Below are positions 1 through 11,163 of a DNA stretch of 64,000 nt, piece by piece. Source of the stretch: Desmodus rotundus. Taxonomy: Eukaryota > Chordata > Mammalia > Chiroptera > Phyllostomidae. Both the position numbers and the translations under genes were made by a program. Below the pieces are notes generated by a model. The model searched no databases. It saw only the letters and a list, made by a program, of their open reading frames with translations, and had not been told where the DNA came from. Location: the NCBI RefSeq assembly GCF_022682495.2, contig NC_071392.1, forward strand, positions 85,142,797 to 85,206,796, in the 5' to 3' direction. Position 1 is the first letter of the stretch. Every line of letters starts with the position of its first letter.

Positions 1-3000
1 TGCTGACACCTCTGCGATGCAGTATGGGGGGTTGTATGATTCTGCGTCACCCCTGACACTGCTCCTGAACCTCGTCAGGCGTTTTGGCCAACATGAGAAC
101 ACAACGTCTTAGAGCAGAGCTTTCTCAATAGCTGGCTCATGTGCAGCTGTGTCCTAGAATGTTCTCTCCTGGGTGTTCTGGGCTTTATCACTTGGAACCC
201 CTGCCCCTTCTTCCAGGGAGGGAGAGTGGGGATTGCCAGATAAAGAGAGTTAGCTAGGATTGACTGCAAATTCCCAAGGAAACACCTTGAAGCAAAGGCA
301 CATGGGCCTGTCGGGCTGTAGTGGGAGGATTCAGTCGCCTAAAGCAGCAGTGGGGATGTGGGGAAAGTGCCAAGCGATGGGTTCCAGGCTTCAGTTCTTC
401 CTTTGTCACGCATGGAGCATGCAAGCCACCTCACAGAGTGCCTGGGACATAGTTATGTTCTGGTATTTACCTAGACTCCCTCCCTACCCACCTGTGAGTC
501 TCTTCTTCAGCAAAGGCATTGATGTTTTGTGTGTTGGTGAATTTTTACCTAATGCACATTAACGTGAACATATGCAATTTAGTAGAATAGCTCTTTAAAT
601 AAATCTGATCTTTTGTGCACTATCTAAAAGCATGTTGGCCCTGGCTGGTGTGGCTCAGTTGGTTGGAGCCGTGGTCTTGCAGACTGAAAGGTGGCAGGTT
701 TGATTCCCAGTCAGGACACATGCCTAAGTTTCGGGTTCAATCCCCAGTTGGGGCACATATGAGGGGCAACTGATGGATGTTTCTCTCCCCCTCTTTCTCC
801 CTCCCTTCCCCTCTCTCTCTAAAATAAATAAATAAAAATGAAATCATGTCGAAGGCTACTAGTGATGTGCACACCACACATTAGGCAGATGGTTGGGCAG
901 AATGCGAGGGGGAAAAATTAAAGATGGCTGGTGGTGAGGGCCGTGGCGGTGGCTGTGTGTGGAGGGGATGGAGTGGAGGCGATCTGCAGGTCAGGTGAAA
1001 GCGATCAGTGTTCTAAGTGAAGGCTACTAGGATGAAGCTCCCTGCCGAAGAGGCCAGGCAAACACTGGGCCCCACGAGGCGTCTCTCTCTCTCTGTGTAC
1101 ACAGGTTTGTCATTGGTGTGAACGGGGCGAACAGATTTGAAGAAGACACCCTTGCATGATTGTAAAGGAGCCCAGGCCTACAAGATGCCTTTTCCTTCTG
1201 AAATGCAGTGAGTCATCCTGTGAAGTTGGACCCTGCAGAATTGGGCTGCAAGCTCCCAGACTCAAAAGATATCCTTGCCTCTACTTTATGTGTGCAGAAC
1301 TTCTGATCTCGGTAACATTGATGAATTCTCGTTGACAGTCAACACAGAGCATGCCACGTGGTATGTGGCTCTGCTTCTGCAGGCCCCTCCTGCAGACAGA
1401 GCCGTCAGCTCTGTGTGGGGAATGCCCACATTCTACATGTGCAGAGTGTGTTGGTACCTAGTCTTCTTTTCCTCACTTCAACCACATGCTGGCCCAGAGG
1501 CGTGGGTCTGTATTTAATTAATCTGTGCTTGTCCCCTCTCTTTCCCATGCACATCGCTTAGTGGCCTTGGAGGACTACGTTAACTTTTTCCTAAATTGCA
1601 GCCTGACTGGGCTCCAGCAAATATATTGACTTTGGTATTGGGAAGAGCAAGTCACCAGCCTCAGAAGGCAATTTCATGCTGTTTCTCTCAAAGGAGCCAG
1701 CTCTTCTCTTTCCTTAGCTTCTCCAGCCACCTCTCTGATTCACCCCTCCCTGTTCACTGAGGCCATGCTGGCTCTCTGTGGCTCCACTGTGCAAAAAATT
1801 TTTAAAATGAGAATTCCTCTCCTTGAAAAAAGATGTACTAAGAAACTTACTTAAAAATAAAACTGAAGTAAACAGGATAGAAAAAACCCCAAGGTACAAA
1901 GGATATGGTTGTGGAATAACTTTGATGCTAAGCTACGTGTCTAAGCTGAATTTGTACCCTTTGCCATGCATGAAAAGTCAGTGACTAAAATGTTCTTCCT
2001 GGGTAAAGTCAGTGCTGAAACCAGACACGGGTTTCCTTGAGAAGCCTGTTCAAAGGTAGCATTTGTCTGGGGCTCATTTCTACTCTGGCTACATGTGATG
2101 TTCTGTGGAGGGTTAGATAGGAAATAATTCAGGCTTTGCAGGCAGCCTGGCCCCTGTCCCAGTTACTCTGCTGTTGAAACAGGAAAGCGACCACGTGTAA
2201 AACTTCATTTATTGAAACAGGCTGGGGGGCCACACTTGTCTCTGGGCCGCAGCTTGTCAACCCTGCTCTAGAAGCTAGAGAAGGAAGTATTTCAATGCCT
2301 CGTATCCAGACTTGAAACTGAATGGTGGCTCAGTTTCAATGATCAGGTCTGGCTTGAAATAAAATTAGTAATTTTAAAACAAATATCTCACCGTTGCCTT
2401 TACTTCAAATCATGTTTTAGAGAAAAAGGAAGAAGAGAGGGGTATTGGGGGTTTAGGGATGGAATTCTGAGGTGACAGAGAACAGGGCAGGGAAAAGGAG
2501 AGACTGGCAGACAGAACATTGTATCAAAGTATGAGCGGCCCTAAAATGGAAGTGCAGACGACATTTGGGACATGATTTTATGCGCTGGCGGGAACAGAAT
2601 GCTAAGAAATCACCCGAGCTCCTGTGTAGCTACAACAATAAGCCTCATCCTGACTGAGACCTCACTCTGAGACGGGAGGGCTGGGGGCTAGTTTCAACCC
2701 TCTGACTGTATGTCCTTCTCTCTAAGTCCCCCACTGCCCTCCTGTCTCCACGAAGGGAGAACTAGGTCCTGACACTCGGTTTCTCTTTGGCCACCAGCAG
2801 GAGCTGTGACTCTGCTGAGATGCAGGGAGTGGTTGGGAGGATCCCCAGGGTGGAAGGGGGTTAAGGAGAAGTCTGGTTTTGTTTGCAACACGGGAGAATG
2901 TGGTTGGCAGGGGCCGGGAGTCAGCGCTGCAATGTGAGGGGTTAAGTGCAGGGTCTTCTGCTTGGTGTCGACTTGCAGGTGTTCCTGCCCCAGCACAGAG

Positions 3001-4788
3001 CCCATGCTGCCAGACCAGCTGCTGTGGCCTGCGTGGGGGTACCGAGAAAAGGGGTTTGGGGGGACGGTGGAGGGTGGAACCTGCAGACAGGTGCAGGCAG
3101 CGGGCTTTTCTGAGACAACCAAAAGGCTGTGGAGCTGGGAGGAGAGCTCCTGGAGCTCAGGCAGTGAGCCTAACAGGCCAGAAGTTTCTTGGGGACCTTG
3201 CAGAGATGGCACTAACCTAGGGACATCAAACTACCAGGCTAAGGGAGACCCAGGGCCCCCTCTCCCCTCACTCCAGAGTTGAGCCAGGAAGGGTTTTATT
3301 CTTGTCCCTTGGCTGGATGGTCTTCTGAGCTCTCGGAGCAGGAGAGTTCTGAGCAGCGACAAGAAACCCTTCTGCGTTTGATAAAACAGTTCTATCAAAA
3401 TGCCAGCAACAGACGTCCTTCGGGATGCTGTCTCCCATGCAGTGACTCGTGGCAGCTAGAATTGCCCACATACAAAGCACTTGGTGCCACAGCATCCAGA
3501 GACAGAAAACACAGACATCCAATACCCAGATCTGAGACAGGGCTTCTCACCGTTTTCACTCCAGGCTCCTGTTTTTTTTTTTAACCTCTGGAATTTTCCT
3601 TGCTTCTTAAAAATCCCAGAAGTCCACAAAATTACATTTGATGTCAACTCTAGCTGTACGCAGCAGGAGGAAGCTTCAGAATACGTATATATCCCACCGG
3701 ACTGCCCGACTCGAAAGTCTACCCATCCAGGCACGTTCACCCTTAGCCCTAGGAAAACCGTTCGCCCTTCTGTGAAGGTTAATTTTGCGGCTCACCTTCG
3801 TATGGAGCAGAAGAACCTGCTAAAAACAGCCAACTCCTTTGCCTACGTGTGAACCTAAATTTCTTAACTTTCTGTACTATGAGTCACTTTCAAAATCAGT
3901 TGGAAGTTACAAACGTCAGAAAATGCAGAAACACACACTTCATACTTCTAAATTCAATTATGACTAACTTTAACTTAAGGCTTGAGAAGTCAGAGTCCCC
4001 CTGGACCTTCCTCATTCCACAAAGCACCTACAGCTTCTTCCAAAAAAAAAAAAAATCAGGTGACATATCATCATGTTCGAAAGTTAATAAATAAAGCCTG
4101 TGCATCGTAGTGTTACATTTAATTTTTGTTAATTGTTACTCATGTTACACTCAAATGACTTCAAGATGAAACACTTATAATCCAATAGGAATAGTAAGCA
4201 TAAACATTTGAAGTGGCTAAACGAGACTTCAGCAGCTAAACAGGGCAACCATGTGAGCTCAGCGTTTATGAAGGTGAATGACCTGGTGCAGCGACCTGTC
4301 CCATCTGGGTGGGATCTGAATTTTCTTTTGGAAAACCAATGGCCATTGGTCCACCTGCAGGCATGTGACTTCAAGAGTCAATATGTATGTTGACTTTTGT
4401 ATTTTTATCAGACAGAAAGGGGATTTTTTTTCAGGGTCAGAGTGAGCAGGCACCAACAGCCAGCTGAGTAGAACGGAAGTGATGTTGTGGTCCTCGTTAT
4501 GGAAGCCAGTTCTGAGCACCAGTGAGAGAGACAGAGTCTGATGAAACTGGAATCTCCCTGGGACTCTGTGCCCAGGTGACAGAATTGGGTGCAAGACATT
4601 TCCCTTCTGTGCTTGCCCCCCCAGAGCACACAGCCTGGTCTTCCCGCTGAGTTCTCGGGAGCTGGGGGAAGGAGGCAGCTCCCCCAGGCGGAATCATGTC
4701 CTTGTTGAAGTCACACAAAGCAGAAGCAATGATGGAGGTCTTGTTTCTAGACTAGAAAGCGGATTGGACTTTTAAACAAGCTAACATG
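1..4788. other. 5' flank without recognisable V segment
   Basis: This stretch lies upstream of the duplicated TRBV3-TRBV4-TRBV5 block. I looked for a leader ATG with a GT donor, a V exon with Cys-Trp-Cys spacing and a CASS/RSS end on either strand, and found none. Open frames here are short and carry no recognisable domain. Apart from a SINE near 637-838 it holds a GC-rich stretch at about 2690-3220 that is open on both strands but resembles nothing I know. A decayed DNA-transposon-like tail may lie at about 2200-2275, but this is uncertain. Confidence 0.6.
637..838 (+). mobile_element. Ves-type tRNA-derived SINE (bat)
   Basis: The element begins with a tRNA-like head (GGCCCTGGCTGGTGTGGCTC), has internal text resembling an RNA polymerase III B box (GGTTTGATTCCC), and ends in a CT-rich tract followed by an AAATAAATAAATAAAA tail. 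This is the bat Ves SINE structure in sense orientation. It has no coding capacity. It is one of the main clues that the organism is a bat. Confidence 0.85.
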
Positions 4789-5599
4789 CATGCCTTTCCC
4801 CGGGAACACCCAGACCTTGGGGAAGTGTCCAGGCACGAGCAGGAGTGTAAATAGTGGACAGACCCAAATAGGACTGATGTCCAAATGTGCATCTTGCTCT
4901 CCTCCAGCCCACTGCCCCCTGTTCCAGTTCTTCTAGAGCCTCGTCCCCGCTGGGCCCAGGACTCCCCACCTCCTCGTGGATCAAGTAATCTTCACGCTAA
5001 TGTTACTGCAGTTTCTTCTCCCCTTTACTTTGTTGCTGCGATCAAACCCTGGCCCTGCGCAGGCACCCGAGTGCCAGCCGTTCACCCGTTCTTTCTGTCG
5101 AGGCTTCCCCTTCTCCAGTTCGGCAAAGAAGGGTTGAAGAACCCATTTCCTTATTCCATTCTATCCCTTGGACGATTCTTGACAGGCAACAAAAACATTC
5201 TCCTTTTCTACCTCTTCTAGAAAAAAAATATAAACAACCGGAACTACCCTTACGTCACCAGCTCACATTTCTTTACAGCAGGTTCGTGGGCATCTCGTTG
5301 GATCATGCGCATCTGATTTTTCAAGAGATCTTGCAAAAAACACTAAAGTAAATAATTCTCCTGGAATCTACTTGTTAATGGTTACATATGGTTACATATC
5401 TTCACAATCAGTATTATAGGTAACCTCTTGTCAGGGTGTTTTCTTTTTTTCTTTCTTCTTTTTTTTTTACGATTTCCTTCTGATCAATTCACTACTGTAT
5501 CTCTAGAGCTTGCTCTGTGTTTCGTTAAAAAAAAAAAGTGAATCCCTGAGGGCTGTGTTTGAAGGGGTTCCCACCAGGATTGACAGGATTGTCAAACAG

Positions 5600-5628
5600 T
5601 GTGCGTGTGTGTGTGTGTGTGTGTGTGT
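5600..5628. repeat. (GT)n microsatellite
   Basis: An almost pure GT dinucleotide run. It has a counterpart at 16636-16669 in the second duplication unit, so the repeat predates the duplication. Confidence 0.9.
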
Positions 5629-5754
5629 ATGATGCCTACATGGCAGGTGGCAGCCCTAGTTCCCTGCGTCACCCTTGGTCCTTGCTGATTTGAGATTATT
5701 AAGGATTGGAGCCTGGCCCACGGGGCCCTGAGACTGAGAATTGCACTTCGCTGA

Positions 5755-5769
5755 CCACCAGGGGGTGCT
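5755..5769 (+). promoter_or_regulatory. CTCF-type motif upstream of TRBV3 copy 1
   Basis: The bases CCACCAGGGGGTGCT match the CTCF core CCASYAGRKGGCRSY at 14 of 15 positions. The site lies about 845 nt upstream of the TRBV3 ATG and has a counterpart in unit 2 with a different single mismatch. Binding is inferred only. Confidence 0.6.
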
Positions 5770-6489
5770 GTGGCCCCACCAAAACCCCTGAGGTTGGTAA
5801 CAGGCAGAAAGAAGGAGTGAAGATAATCTGCTTCTCCAGGAAAACGATTTGGCAGTATCTGGAGATATTTTTGGTTGGCATAACTCGGGGTGGTCAGTGA
5901 GTGCTCTTGGCGTGTAGTAGATAGAGACCACCGATCTGCTAGACCCAGGACGACAGCGCTCACATGGAGGAGTTATGCTGAGTGATATGTCAGTACTGCG
6001 GAGGGGGAAAATCCCCAAGGCTGCTGTTTATCCCCCTAAAGGACCATCAACAGAGTCTGCTCCTAAACACCATCAATTCACGCCATTTGAAATGTTCTGC
6101 TGCTGGTTCTCGGGGGAGACCATTTGCCCAATCTCTGCCCACAACTGAAACAACGGGTGAGCATAAATCAGACATTGAAGGGAGCCAAGAGGTGAGTGGG
6201 ATCATCCTGAATTATTGTGGAGACCAGATGAGTGCAGGTGCGTGGGGAGGGAGGAGGTGGCCAGATGCTGGGCCAGGGAGAGGGAGGAGGCAGGGGCTTG
6301 TACAGGGATAACATCACATGAACACCCTTGAGACAACGTGCCCACCCCACTCAACTATCCCTAGAAATCCCAAAGTCCTTTGAAAGCAGTACAGTTTGAA
6401 ACTTCTTTGAAAGGAGCAAGGGCGGGATGTGAAGAAAGAAGAGCACCCGTTTGAGGGGAGCCTGAGACTGGGGAAATCGTTCTAGTCTG

Positions 6490-6497
6490 TGACGTCA
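6490..6497. promoter_or_regulatory. CRE/V-beta decamer, TRBV3 copy 1
   Basis: TGACGTCA is a perfect palindromic CRE, 103 nt upstream of the leader ATG. V-beta promoters characteristically carry a CREB/ATF-binding decamer (AGTGAYRTCA) here. Confidence 0.75.
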
Positions 6498-6599
6498 CAG
6501 CCAAGCCTGTGTTGAGGCTGTGGAGTGCGGCAGCCTGGTCTTCTTACTACCGGAGACAAGAACTTTCGCTAGGGCCCTGCCTGTGGGCCTGAACACACC

Positions 6600-7054
6600 A
6601 TGGGCTCCAGGCTCCTCTGCTGCGTGGCCCTCTGCCTCCTGGGAGCAGGTGAGTGTGGGGCCAGGTGGCACAACTCACTTGGAGTCTCTAACCTACTCAC
6701 AAATCCAGCAACAAGCTGCCTCCCGGGACTTGTTTGAATTCTGCCTCTTTTCTTCTCAGGTCCCTTGGACACAGCAGTTTTCCAGACTCCAAAATACCTC
6801 GTCGCCCAGGCAGGGAATAAGAAATCCCTAAGCTGTGAACAGAAGCTGGGCCACAATGCTATGTATTGGTATAAGCAAGACTCCAAGCAATTGATCAAGG
6901 TTATGTTTGCCTACAGTAATAAGGAGCTTTTTCTAAATGAGACAGTTCCAAGTCGCTTCTTACCAGAATCTCCTAACAAAGCTAATTTGAGACTTCACAT
7001 CAACTCCTTGGAGCTGGGTGACTCTGCTGTGTATCTCTGTGCCAGCAGCTTAGA
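6600..7054 (+). CDS. TRBV3: T-cell receptor beta variable segment, TRBV3 subgroup (copy 1)
   Basis: This is a germline V segment encoding the leader and variable domain of the TCR beta chain. The leader exon is 6600-6648 (49 nt, ATG GGC TCC...), with a GTGAGT donor. The V exon is 6760-7054 after a TTCTCAG acceptor, phase 1. The mature domain starts DTAVFQTPKYL and has Cys23 (7034-7036), Trp41 in MYWYKQ (6867-6869), FR3 with [13 protein letters not shown], and Cys104 at 7038-7040 followed by ASSL. The NETVP motif and the match to human TRBV3-1 identify the subgroup. There is no stop or frameshift, both splice sites are consensus and a 23-RSS follows directly, so it looks functional. Its paralogue at 17660 differs at two V-domain residues. 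Confidence 0.93.
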
Positions 7055-7093
7055 CACAGCCCTGCAAAGTCATCGCCTCCCTCTACACAAACC
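7055..7093 (+). other. 23-RSS of TRBV3 copy 1
   Basis: Heptamer CACAGCC (7055-7061), 23-nt spacer, nonamer ACACAAACC (7085-7093). The CACA core that RAG needs is intact. Confidence 0.9.
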
Positions 7094-10000
7094 CACTGAC
7101 CCAGCCAGGAAGTTGTGGGGACAACGGGCTCTCCCATTCTGAGGTCCCTACACCCATCTGTGAGACTCCTGGCTGGAGTTTCATCTATAGCACAGCCCAT
7201 AATACCCAACAGGGTAGCTCTGCAGTTCGTGCACCCAGAACTCTTACAGAATTCCACCCACCAGCTAGACCAGCAGTTTCCAATAAGTTCACTGAGGCAC
7301 TCAGGACTCCACCAACTTGAAAGGTCCCAGGCACCGACAATCTTAACTGAGGGAAGGAGCCGTTCCTTTCCTTTCTCTGCTGTACACATTGGCGCATGTT
7401 ACACATAACAATATTGCCAAAACCACACTAACAGCTAAAAATGTTTGATGAGTGAAAGCCAAAAGAGGAGGTAAAGGTATACATTTCTGAGACCAAAGGG
7501 AAATTTGGGTTATCAGTGAATTCCCTGCTTCATAGAAAAATATTTGGTGAAGGAGAGTCCATGACAATAGATGGGCTAGAAAGAAAGAGGAGGGCAAAGA
7601 GCCAACAGAGGTAGCCTTCTGCATTGCAGACTCTCACTCTCAGGAGCTGAGCAGGGATCCCTCCCTATTCTGACTGTCATCTCAGATGCCTCCTCCAAGA
7701 GAAGGCGGAGCAAGATGATGGAGGATAATTTGAGACATGGAAAGGAAGGGCTTTGGACATAAGTCTCTGGGCAGTAGTTAGATTTGATCCTACATGACTG
7801 GGGTAACATAATCAATTCTGTATTTTGGTACATTAACCATGTAGCAGTATGGATTTGGGGTGGAATGAACAAGTAGGAGATGACTGAAATAGTCTATATG
7901 AAGGGTTATAAAGGGATTTACGTGGGGCACTGTGGATGATACAGAATGAGGACTCTGGATTTGGTTATGTTCTTCTAAGGAGGGTTAAGTTTCATCCTGA
8001 CAGGTTTGAATGTGGGATTTGCTAGGATTTATTTCAGTTTGACTCTTTCTCTTAGGGACCCTGAGCAAGTGTCCTTACTGCCAGTGCATGGCCTCGCTGG
8101 GGCCTTGGAGGAAATCACAGCATATTCATCAGGTGGGAGTCTTCTGAAATCTCTGTTCATCTCTCCAGCCTTCCACCACCTGTTCTCTGCTCAGCCTCCT
8201 AGAGCCCTCACTCTCTATACCCAGTGGGAATTGGTCATGAAAAAGGGAGTTCCTTCCATGCATCCTTGGGGCTCCCTTTCTGTACCTTATACTCCAAAAC
8301 CTAGCTGTCTTGGAATCAGTTAGGTCTTTCCTATTTATCTTCAAGCTACATGTGCCATTACTATTTTATCTCGACAGTGTTAATTTGAATCTACTTACAT
8401 GTTTACTATTCAGTTTTTCATTAATCCTTCTTGCAATTCAGACTATGCTTTGGCTGTTTTCGTTCTTCAGGTTCACGCCCTCATCGGATAACTTTAACCT
8501 GCCTCAGTCACCCCTTGATTTGAGAATCACTTACATTGGCTACTGTTTCAGAGCTAGCAAGCCTTTCACTTTCCCTCATCATTCAAGGTTTCAGTTAAGT
8601 TCCAATTGTTTTGTAATCCTAGTAGTTTTCCGAACTTATTGGGAGCCAAGCAATGGAATGCAATGTTATATATTCAGACTTCTGCTGTTTCATGTACAGG
8701 GGCCATCAGAGTATCTTCTTTCCACAGTGGATGTCCGTATCATAGCAAGGTTAATAGAAACAATGCTAGCCTTGCAACGAGGGCTGACTTCAGGTTCTTA
8801 TCTGAGAATGGAGTATCTCCAACTGTAGGGGACTGCACGTCTGCCACGTATGCCGTGTGTTCAGGGAGAACATCCATCATCCTTTGCTTGTATTCTAAGC
8901 CATATGCCTTTACGTTTAGTTGCTCTTTTGGCCCACATTAAAAATCTGATAGAATTTATACATTAGAAATCACTACTATTTTCCACCTAACCCAGCTCTC
9001 TGATTGAAACAAGGGTATCGATCTTCTTTACCCCCACCATGGATTGATACAAATCCTTGTTATTCCAATCTGGTCATAAACACCGAACATAATAATAAAT
9101 GGTGTGGTAATTTAGCAGTTCATGGACCATTTCATTTTTGTGTTTGTTCATCCATTTAAATTTTCTAAAGTGAAAATTCAATACGGGCCAAATGGCACCT
9201 GTAAACAAATTAGATGATTCTCCACTAACTAAGCAGATAACAAGCATAACAAGGTAGTGAAGTAGGAACGGCGCCTGGTGGGTCACCCTAACGAGTCCCA
9301 AACTGGAAAGTGTTTGCAGAAATGATGGCCTGGCTTGGTTTCTAACATGTCAGACTAGGACAGGGCTGTGGGGGTCACTTCATTGCAGCCCCTCGTGTAA
9401 TCGTTATCTATAAGGCCACACACATGAAGTGATTTGAAACCTTCAACACTGAATACATTTCTCAGACATCGTACACTGCATTTGGTCCCCTCCCCGTTTC
9501 CTGTGACTGTGTTGGATGACCTCACAGCAGCAGAGTGCTGTGGGTGAGCATGACGCTCGATGGTTGCTCCGGGCTGCTGCTCTGTGAGCATTTGTTGAAC
9601 CAAGCTGGCCTCTCAGCTCCACAGGGGCTGGGATATTTCTGCAGGGCTGTGTTCCCTTCATTACTAAGAACCCAGACACAGCCCATCTCTGCTGAGTAAG
9701 CATTGACTGTCCTAGCTATGTGGATGAGCAGGTGCTGTTGCTGACTACTTTTGTTATTCTGGATGCTTCTTTCCTCTTCACACTTCCCTAGGCTTGCATG
9801 CCCATCAGAGCTCCTCCCAGCCCATGGAATAAGTGGGTCTGCATTGTTGGCCCTGGGCTGGTAAGAGGCTTGACATCTGAGGAATGTGAGACTGTGGCCA
9901 CAAGGAGGAGCTGTGGCTCCATTGAAACCTCTTAGCTGGGGGACTGGAGTGGTTTGGAGGCGGGGAAGGGGTGTGATGAGGGGGACACTAGGGCCTGGGG

Positions 10001-10480
10001 CTCCATCCTCATGTCAGCTGGGAACATCAGTTGTAGACATCCCAACGATATTAAACTAAAATCGTCTTCAAATGGATCTTCCTTTGTCTTCAACCAGCGC
10101 TTTGTGTTCTCTTTCAACCACCTGTTAGCAACAAGCCCTGACAAGCCCTGTATCCTCAATGCAGGGGCAGAGACTGTTGTCCCTTCCACACCTTCCTCAG
10201 CACGCTTCCGGGTGCCTCGTTCAGAGCCGCAATCACATTCACACATTTAAAATGACGGGCGGAGGTCCATCCAATGTTCCCTCCTCTACACATTTGGCAA
10301 AGGGGCTCCAAAAGCCTGGACACTGAGGGAAACGACGTTTGAAACGACGTCCTGCCTGACTGAGAGGGTCTGTGGCTGAGAGGGGATCCTGGAGGGAAGG
10401 CAGGTGCAGAGAGAGACTACTTACTAAGGAAGGCAGCCAATGGAAAAAGAGCAACTATTAGGGGAATAACAAAGATCAGT
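7094..10480. other. Intergenic, TRBV3 to TRBV4 (unit 1)
   Basis: No V segment, RNA gene or clear transposon was recognised here. The stretch is collinear with 18154-21670 in unit 2. Divergence between the units is visibly uneven: about 7420-7640 differs far more than the sequence on either side. Unit 2 carries an extra poly-T-flanked insert near the position equivalent to 8897. Confidence 0.6.
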
Positions 10481-10566
10481 CCATTGAGATCCACCTTCTG
10501 TCAGAGTCTGTACAAGGCATGGAAGGGCGAGGACTGTCCCCTGGGCCTGAGGAAACTGTCAGGGAC

Positions 10567-10576
10567 AGTGACATCA
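10567..10576. promoter_or_regulatory. V-beta decamer, TRBV4 copy 1
   Basis: AGTGACATCA matches the V-beta promoter decamer exactly, about 93 nt before the leader ATG. Confidence 0.75.
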
Positions 10577-10668
10577 CAGGCAGAACCACCAACCGAGGCC
10601 AAGGAGACCAGAGGCCACCCACTGCCAGGGCATCACAGTTAGACAAGGCCAGGGGTCCCGACTCCACC

Positions 10669-11124
10669 ATGGACTGCTGGCTGTTCTGCAGTGTGGCCCT
10701 CTGTCTCCTGGCAGCAGGTGAGTCTGGGGCTCCAGTGGGCTACCCTTGGACCCTCAGCCATTCCCCTGTGGCTACAGCAACACCCTTCCTTCTGGGCTTG
10801 GTCTGAGTTTTGTCCCTTTCCCCCAACAGTCCCCATGGAGACAGAAATTACTCAGATACCAAAGTTCCTGGTGATGGGAACCAGAGATAAGAAGTCTTTG
10901 AAATGCGACCAACATCTGGGACATAACGCTATGTATTGGTATAAACAGGGAGCTCACCAGCCGCCAGAGCTCCTGTTCATCTACAGCTATAAGGAAATCA
11001 CTGACAACAACAGCGTCCCAGTACGCTTCATGCCCGAACGCCCAGACACCTCTCAGTTACACCTTCACCTGGATGCCCTGGGGCCAGAAGACTCCGCCCT
11101 GTACCTCTGTGCCAGCAGCAAAGA
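10669..11124 (+). CDS. TRBV4: T-cell receptor beta variable segment, TRBV4 subgroup (copy 1)
   Basis: Leader exon 10669-10717 ([16 protein letters not shown], then GTGAGT). V exon 10830-11124 after a CCCCAACAG acceptor, phase 1. The domain begins [15 protein letters not shown] and contains KKSLKC (Cys23), MYWYKQ (Trp41), [10 protein letters not shown] in the CDR2 region, and [14 protein letters not shown] at the end. KHLVMG- and PPEL-type motifs are shared with human TRBV4, and the position between TRBV3 and TRBV5 fits the human order. No lesion is visible and the RSS follows immediately, so it looks functional. It differs from the 21857 copy at a few residues, such as CSV versus CRV in the leader and YSY versus YNY at CDR2. 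Confidence 0.93.
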
Positions 11125-11163
11125 CACAGCCCTGCAGAGCCACCCTCTCCCTGAGCAGAAACC
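11125..11163 (+). other. 23-RSS of TRBV4 copy 1
   Basis: Heptamer CACAGCC (11125-11131), 23-nt spacer, nonamer GCAGAAACC (11155-11163). The nonamer departs from consensus at its first three bases but keeps the AAACC end. Confidence 0.88.

Noticed and set aside
637..838. tRNA gene
   Set aside because: The tRNA-like head with A/B box text belongs to a Ves SINE with a CT-rich body and A-rich tail. It would not fold into a full tRNA.
2200..2275. hAT-like DNA transposon end (GGGCCGCAGCTTGTCAACCC)
   Set aside because: The text is suggestive but too short to assign by eye. A RepeatMasker run would decide.
2694..3220. GC-rich stretch open on both strands upstream of the duplication
   Set aside because: Overlapping open frames on both strands fit base composition. 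No V, trypsinogen or other recognisable motif is seen.
4781..5220. Conserved ORFs in both duplication units (also 15366-15797)
   Set aside because: Conservation follows from the recent duplication, and neither strand shows a known domain or splice context.
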